From JALEVB01 sp022768265 (GTDB lineage Bacteria > Bacillota_I > Bacilli_A > Erysipelotrichales > Erysipelotrichaceae): DNA of 64,000 bases. The stretch lies in contig JAXFJE010000007.1 of assembly GCA_034168985.1 (NCBI GenBank), positions 25,901-89,900 of the forward strand, in the 5' to 3' direction. This document shows positions 61,907 through 64,000 of the stretch, piece after piece. The translations under genes and the position numbers were made by a program. Every line of letters starts with the position of its first letter. The stretch's first letter is position 1. Under the pieces are notes generated by a model. That model saw only the letters and a list, made by a program, of their open reading frames with translations, did no database searches and was not told the DNA's origin.

Positions 61907-62566
61907 ATGATATACATTTTAGAAGATGATTTAAACATTCAAGAGTTAGTTATATATTCTTTGAAACAAACTGGTTTTGATGCTGTAGGATTCACAACAG
62001 CTACAGACTTTTTTGGTGCTTTAGAAAAAAATACATGCGACTTAATTTTGCTTGATATCATGTTACCAGATGATAATGGTATTAATGTCTTGAAAAAGTT
62101 AAAAGCAAATCATTATTATAAAAAAATACCAGTTATTATGCTTACTGCAAAAGCAAGTGAATATGACAAAGTTCTAGGATTAGATTTGGGAGCTGAAGAT
62201 TATGTAGCTAAACCTTTTGGTATCATGGAACTAATCGCTCGAATAAAAGCTGTATTACGAAGAAATGCTAATCATTCAAACATATTGCAATTCAAAGACA
62301 TAACTCTCGACAATTGTGCTCATAAAGTATATGTAGACGAAAATGAGATAATCCTGACTTTGAAAGAATACGAATTATTAAAAAAATTATTAGAAAATCA
62401 AGGAATGGTCTTGACACGTGAACAATTATTAGAAGATATCTGGGGGTACGATTACTATGGAGAGACCAGAACCGTAGATGTTCATATTCGAACACTAAGA
62501 GCTAAGCTTAACGACAATCAAAATTATATAGAGACGATTCGTGGTGTTGGATATAAACTAGGATAA
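61907..62566 (+). CDS. OmpR/PhoP-family response regulator
   Basis: The 219-residue protein has a receiver domain (EDD near residue 6, Asp in LILLDIMLPD near 51, Thr and Lys in MLTA and VAKPFG) and a C-terminal winged helix (TLKEYELLKKLLENQGMVLTREQLL and TVDVHIRTLRAKL). It is followed by its kinase one base later. No ribosome binding site is seen; a TAAAAT at 61894-61899 puts a possible start at the ATG, so the mRNA may be leaderless. Its codon and base style differ from the neighbours. Confidence 0.94.
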   Translation: MIYILEDDLNIQELVIYSLKQTGFDAVGFTTATDFFGALEKNTCDLILLDIMLPDDNGINVLKKLKANHYYKKIPVIMLTAKASEYDKVLGLDLGAEDYVAKPFGIMELIARIKAVLRRNANHSNILQFKDITLDNCAHKVYVDENEIILTLKEYELLKKLLENQGMVLTREQLLEDIWGYDYYGETRTVDVHIRTLRAKLNDNQNYIETIRGVGYKLG

Positions 62567-62567
62567 A

Positions 62568-63857
62568 ATGAAAAAAAGAATATATTTCACAATTATTACA
62601 ATAACCAGTTTAGCCCTACTTTGTTCAAACCTAATGATTTCAAGCTTTATAACTTATCTACTTGCTGAGAATGTAAAAGATGAGGTTAAAAAGGAAACCT
62701 TAGAACTAAAAACAAAAATTAATGAAAATTTCGATATAAACAACAATGTTTTGACCCGTGCAAGAATTACGATCATTGATGATACAGGTGAAGTAATTTA
62801 TGATAGCAAACAAGTCGAATTAGAAAACCATCTTAACCGCCCTGAGATACAAGAAGCTATTAAAAAAGGCCACGGTGAAGCTTTAAGAAAATCTGATACC
62901 ATTAATCAAAATATGTACTATTATGCTTTATTATTGGACAATGGACATATCCTAAGATTATCCATGGAAACTTCTAGTTTCATCGGCATATTGATTCCTG
63001 CAATCATTTTCTCTTCATTTGTTCTTTTAGCTTTTATAGTCATTTGTTTATTTATCGCAAAATGGCAAGCTAACTCCATTGTTAAGCCAATCAATAAACT
63101 AGATTTGGCCAATCCTAACATTAATGATATATATCCTGAGCTTATCCCCTTGGTAAACAATTTACAACTTCACAATAAGATGAGAAAAGAATTTAGTGCT
63201 AATGTCTCTCATGAATTAAAAACACCACTTACATCAATCAGTGGCTATGCTGAAATTATTGCAAATGGAATTGCTCAAGAAAAAGATATTAGAGTTTTTG
63301 CCCAAAAAATTTATCAAGAATCACAGAATTTAATAAATAAAATAAATGATATCATAAAAATATCCAAATTAGATGAAAATAGGATAACTTTAGAAATTGA
63401 AGAAGTAAATTATGATGCTATAATTAGCAAATGTATCGAAAAGCTAGATAAGTTCATTTATGATAAAAAAATTAAAATTATATACCACCACAAAAACATA
63501 TATGGTCAATGCATAGTTTATGTAATGGAAGATATTTTATACAATATCATTCAAAATGCCATAAAATATAACAAACAAAATGGAACTGTTTTTATAAATC
63601 TTGATGAAGATAAAAATGACATCTTGATTAAAATTAAGGATACAGGTATAGGTATCAAGGAAGAGGAATTACCGAGAATATATGAACGATTCTATCGTGT
63701 AGACAAATCACATAATACAGCAATTGAAGGATCTGGGCTAGGATTATCAATAGTCAAACATGGTGTTGGATTACATCATGGAACAATCAGTTGTGATAGC
63801 GACTTTGGAATACAAACTACATTTACTCTCAAGTTCCCCAAAACCTTTTCTAGATAA
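62568..63857 (+). CDS. PhoR-like sensor histidine kinase
   Basis: The 429-residue kinase has an N-terminal membrane helix (about 5-25), an extracellular sensor with ARITIIDDTGEVIYDSK (the PhoR-like dCache type), a second membrane helix (about 140-165), the phospho-histidine in SANVSHELKTPLTSISGYAE, and the ATPase domain with NIIQNAIKYN, DTGIGIKEEELPRIYERFYR and GSGLGLSIVKHGV. A phosphate- or cell-wall-sensing role is likely by family. Its start overlaps the end of the regulator gene. Like the regulator, it is poor in GATC and rich in ATA and ATT codons. Confidence 0.94.
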   Translation: MKKRIYFTIITITSLALLCSNLMISSFITYLLAENVKDEVKKETLELKTKINENFDINNNVLTRARITIIDDTGEVIYDSKQVELENHLNRPEIQEAIKKGHGEALRKSDTINQNMYYYALLLDNGHILRLSMETSSFIGILIPAIIFSSFVLLAFIVICLFIAKWQANSIVKPINKLDLANPNINDIYPELIPLVNNLQLHNKMRKEFSANVSHELKTPLTSISGYAEIIANGIAQEKDIRVFAQKIYQESQNLINKINDIIKISKLDENRITLEIEEVNYDAIISKCIEKLDKFIYDKKIKIIYHHKNIYGQCIVYVMEDILYNIIQNAIKYNKQNGTVFINLDEDKNDILIKIKDTGIGIKEEELPRIYERFYRVDKSHNTAIEGSGLGLSIVKHGVGLHHGTISCDSDFGIQTTFTLKFPKTFSR

Positions 63858-63873
63858 TTAGAGAGTGTAAAAT

Positions 63874-63923
63874 AAACTGTGTAAGTTAAGAGTGCGCACA
63901 ACTTAACTTGTCACAGTTTTTTC
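63874..63923 (+). terminator. Terminator behind the PhoR-like kinase gene
   Basis: AAACTGTG and AGTTAAG (63874-63890) pair with CTTAACT and CACAGTTT (63902-63919) with small bulges, followed by a T-rich run. It may also be part of the IS end. Confidence 0.7.
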
Positions 63924-63963
63924 TTTTAGAAGATATGATAAAATTGGGAGGTAAAAAGGAAAT

Positions 63964-64000
63964 ATGACTATGGCAAGAATAAAAAGAGATCCAAAAAAAG
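63964..64000 (+). CDS. Start of a CDS cut by the right edge, possible transposase
   Basis: ATG at 63964 (or 63970) follows GGGAGG and AAAGGAAAT and reads MTMARIKRDPKK before the window ends. Its basic N-terminus and its place behind an IS256-like end suggest a transposase, but 12 residues are not enough to call it. Confidence 0.35.
   Translation, partial: MTMARIKRDPKK

Larger units (their letters stand above)
63861..64000 (+). mobile_element. Possible left end of an IS element (cut by window edge)
   Basis: Behind the kinase stop the sequence GAGAGTGTAAAATAAACTG resembles the terminal repeats of IS256-type elements. It contains the inverted repeat of the next entry and is followed by a ribosome binding site and ATG of a new gene. 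The other end lies outside the window, so this is only a suggestion. Confidence 0.4.

Noticed and set aside
1..64000. tRNA, rRNA or CRISPR array
   Set aside because: No cloverleaf-like tRNA, rRNA block or repeat-spacer series was seen on reading; a tool search could still find a short one.

Overview
The window is about 64 kb of low-GC DNA (mid-30s % GC by eye) from a Gram-positive bacterium of the Firmicutes/Bacillota. The evidence is a PolC-type replicative polymerase, EzrA, ScpAB, a SUF operon in the order sufC-sufD-sufS-sufU-sufB, a leucyl T-box leader, a purine riboswitch, Ktr-type potassium uptake and strong AGGAGG ribosome binding sites. The gene set and the long acidic NusA tail would fit an Erysipelotrichia-like lineage, but I cannot prove that without a search. 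Most genes lie on the minus strand, and most are conserved housekeeping genes.

Layout. 1-1.6 kb: a lipoprotein gene cut by the window edge, preceded by two WXG100 (type VII secretion-like) genes. 1.6-6.6 kb: rimP-nusA-ylxR-ylxQ-infB-rbfA. 6.6-11 kb: polC. 11-18.9 kb: a zinc-ribbon membrane protein, a galactose-type sugar ABC transporter (mglBAC), a divergent LacI-family regulator, then galK and galM, which are coupled to rnc and recG. 21.7-24.6 kb: KtrA/KtrB-like potassium transporter and a diacylglycerol kinase-like gene. 24.6-25.5 kb: a decayed group II intron behind the rubrerythrin terminator. 25.5-31 kb: rubrerythrin, prepilin peptidase, a two-component system, Mrp and purA. 31-36.7 kb: an esterase and the SUF operon. 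36.8-40.4 kb: purC-purF-purB behind a guanine-type riboswitch. 40.4-45.6 kb: two lipoproteins joined to scpAB, then leuS with its T-box. 45.6-54.9 kb: hlyIII, degV, a radical SAM gene, a HAD phosphatase, a phosphoesterase, ezrA-iscS-thiI and rpsD with a long leader. 55-61.9 kb: M18 aminopeptidase, acetyltransferase, amidohydrolase, an unknown protein, an SseB-like protein, a MATE exporter and a rhomboid protease. 61.9-64 kb: a PhoP/PhoR-like pair with a different base style, then what may be the left end of an insertion sequence.

How the genes work together. The mgl, galK, galM and regulator block is a galactose uptake and entry module; the intergenic region has an array of LacI/CcpA-like boxes. 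The pur genes make IMP and AMP, and purC-purF-purB is probably switched by guanine or hypoxanthine. The SUF genes build Fe-S clusters, and a second cysteine desulfurase sits beside thiI for tRNA thiolation. 

I did not find a clear new defence or biosynthetic system. The most interesting leads are the decayed group II intron, the strong GATC enrichment with context-dependent codon choice, the changed helicase motifs in RecG, the operator array at mglB, and the WXG100/lipoprotein cluster at the left edge.
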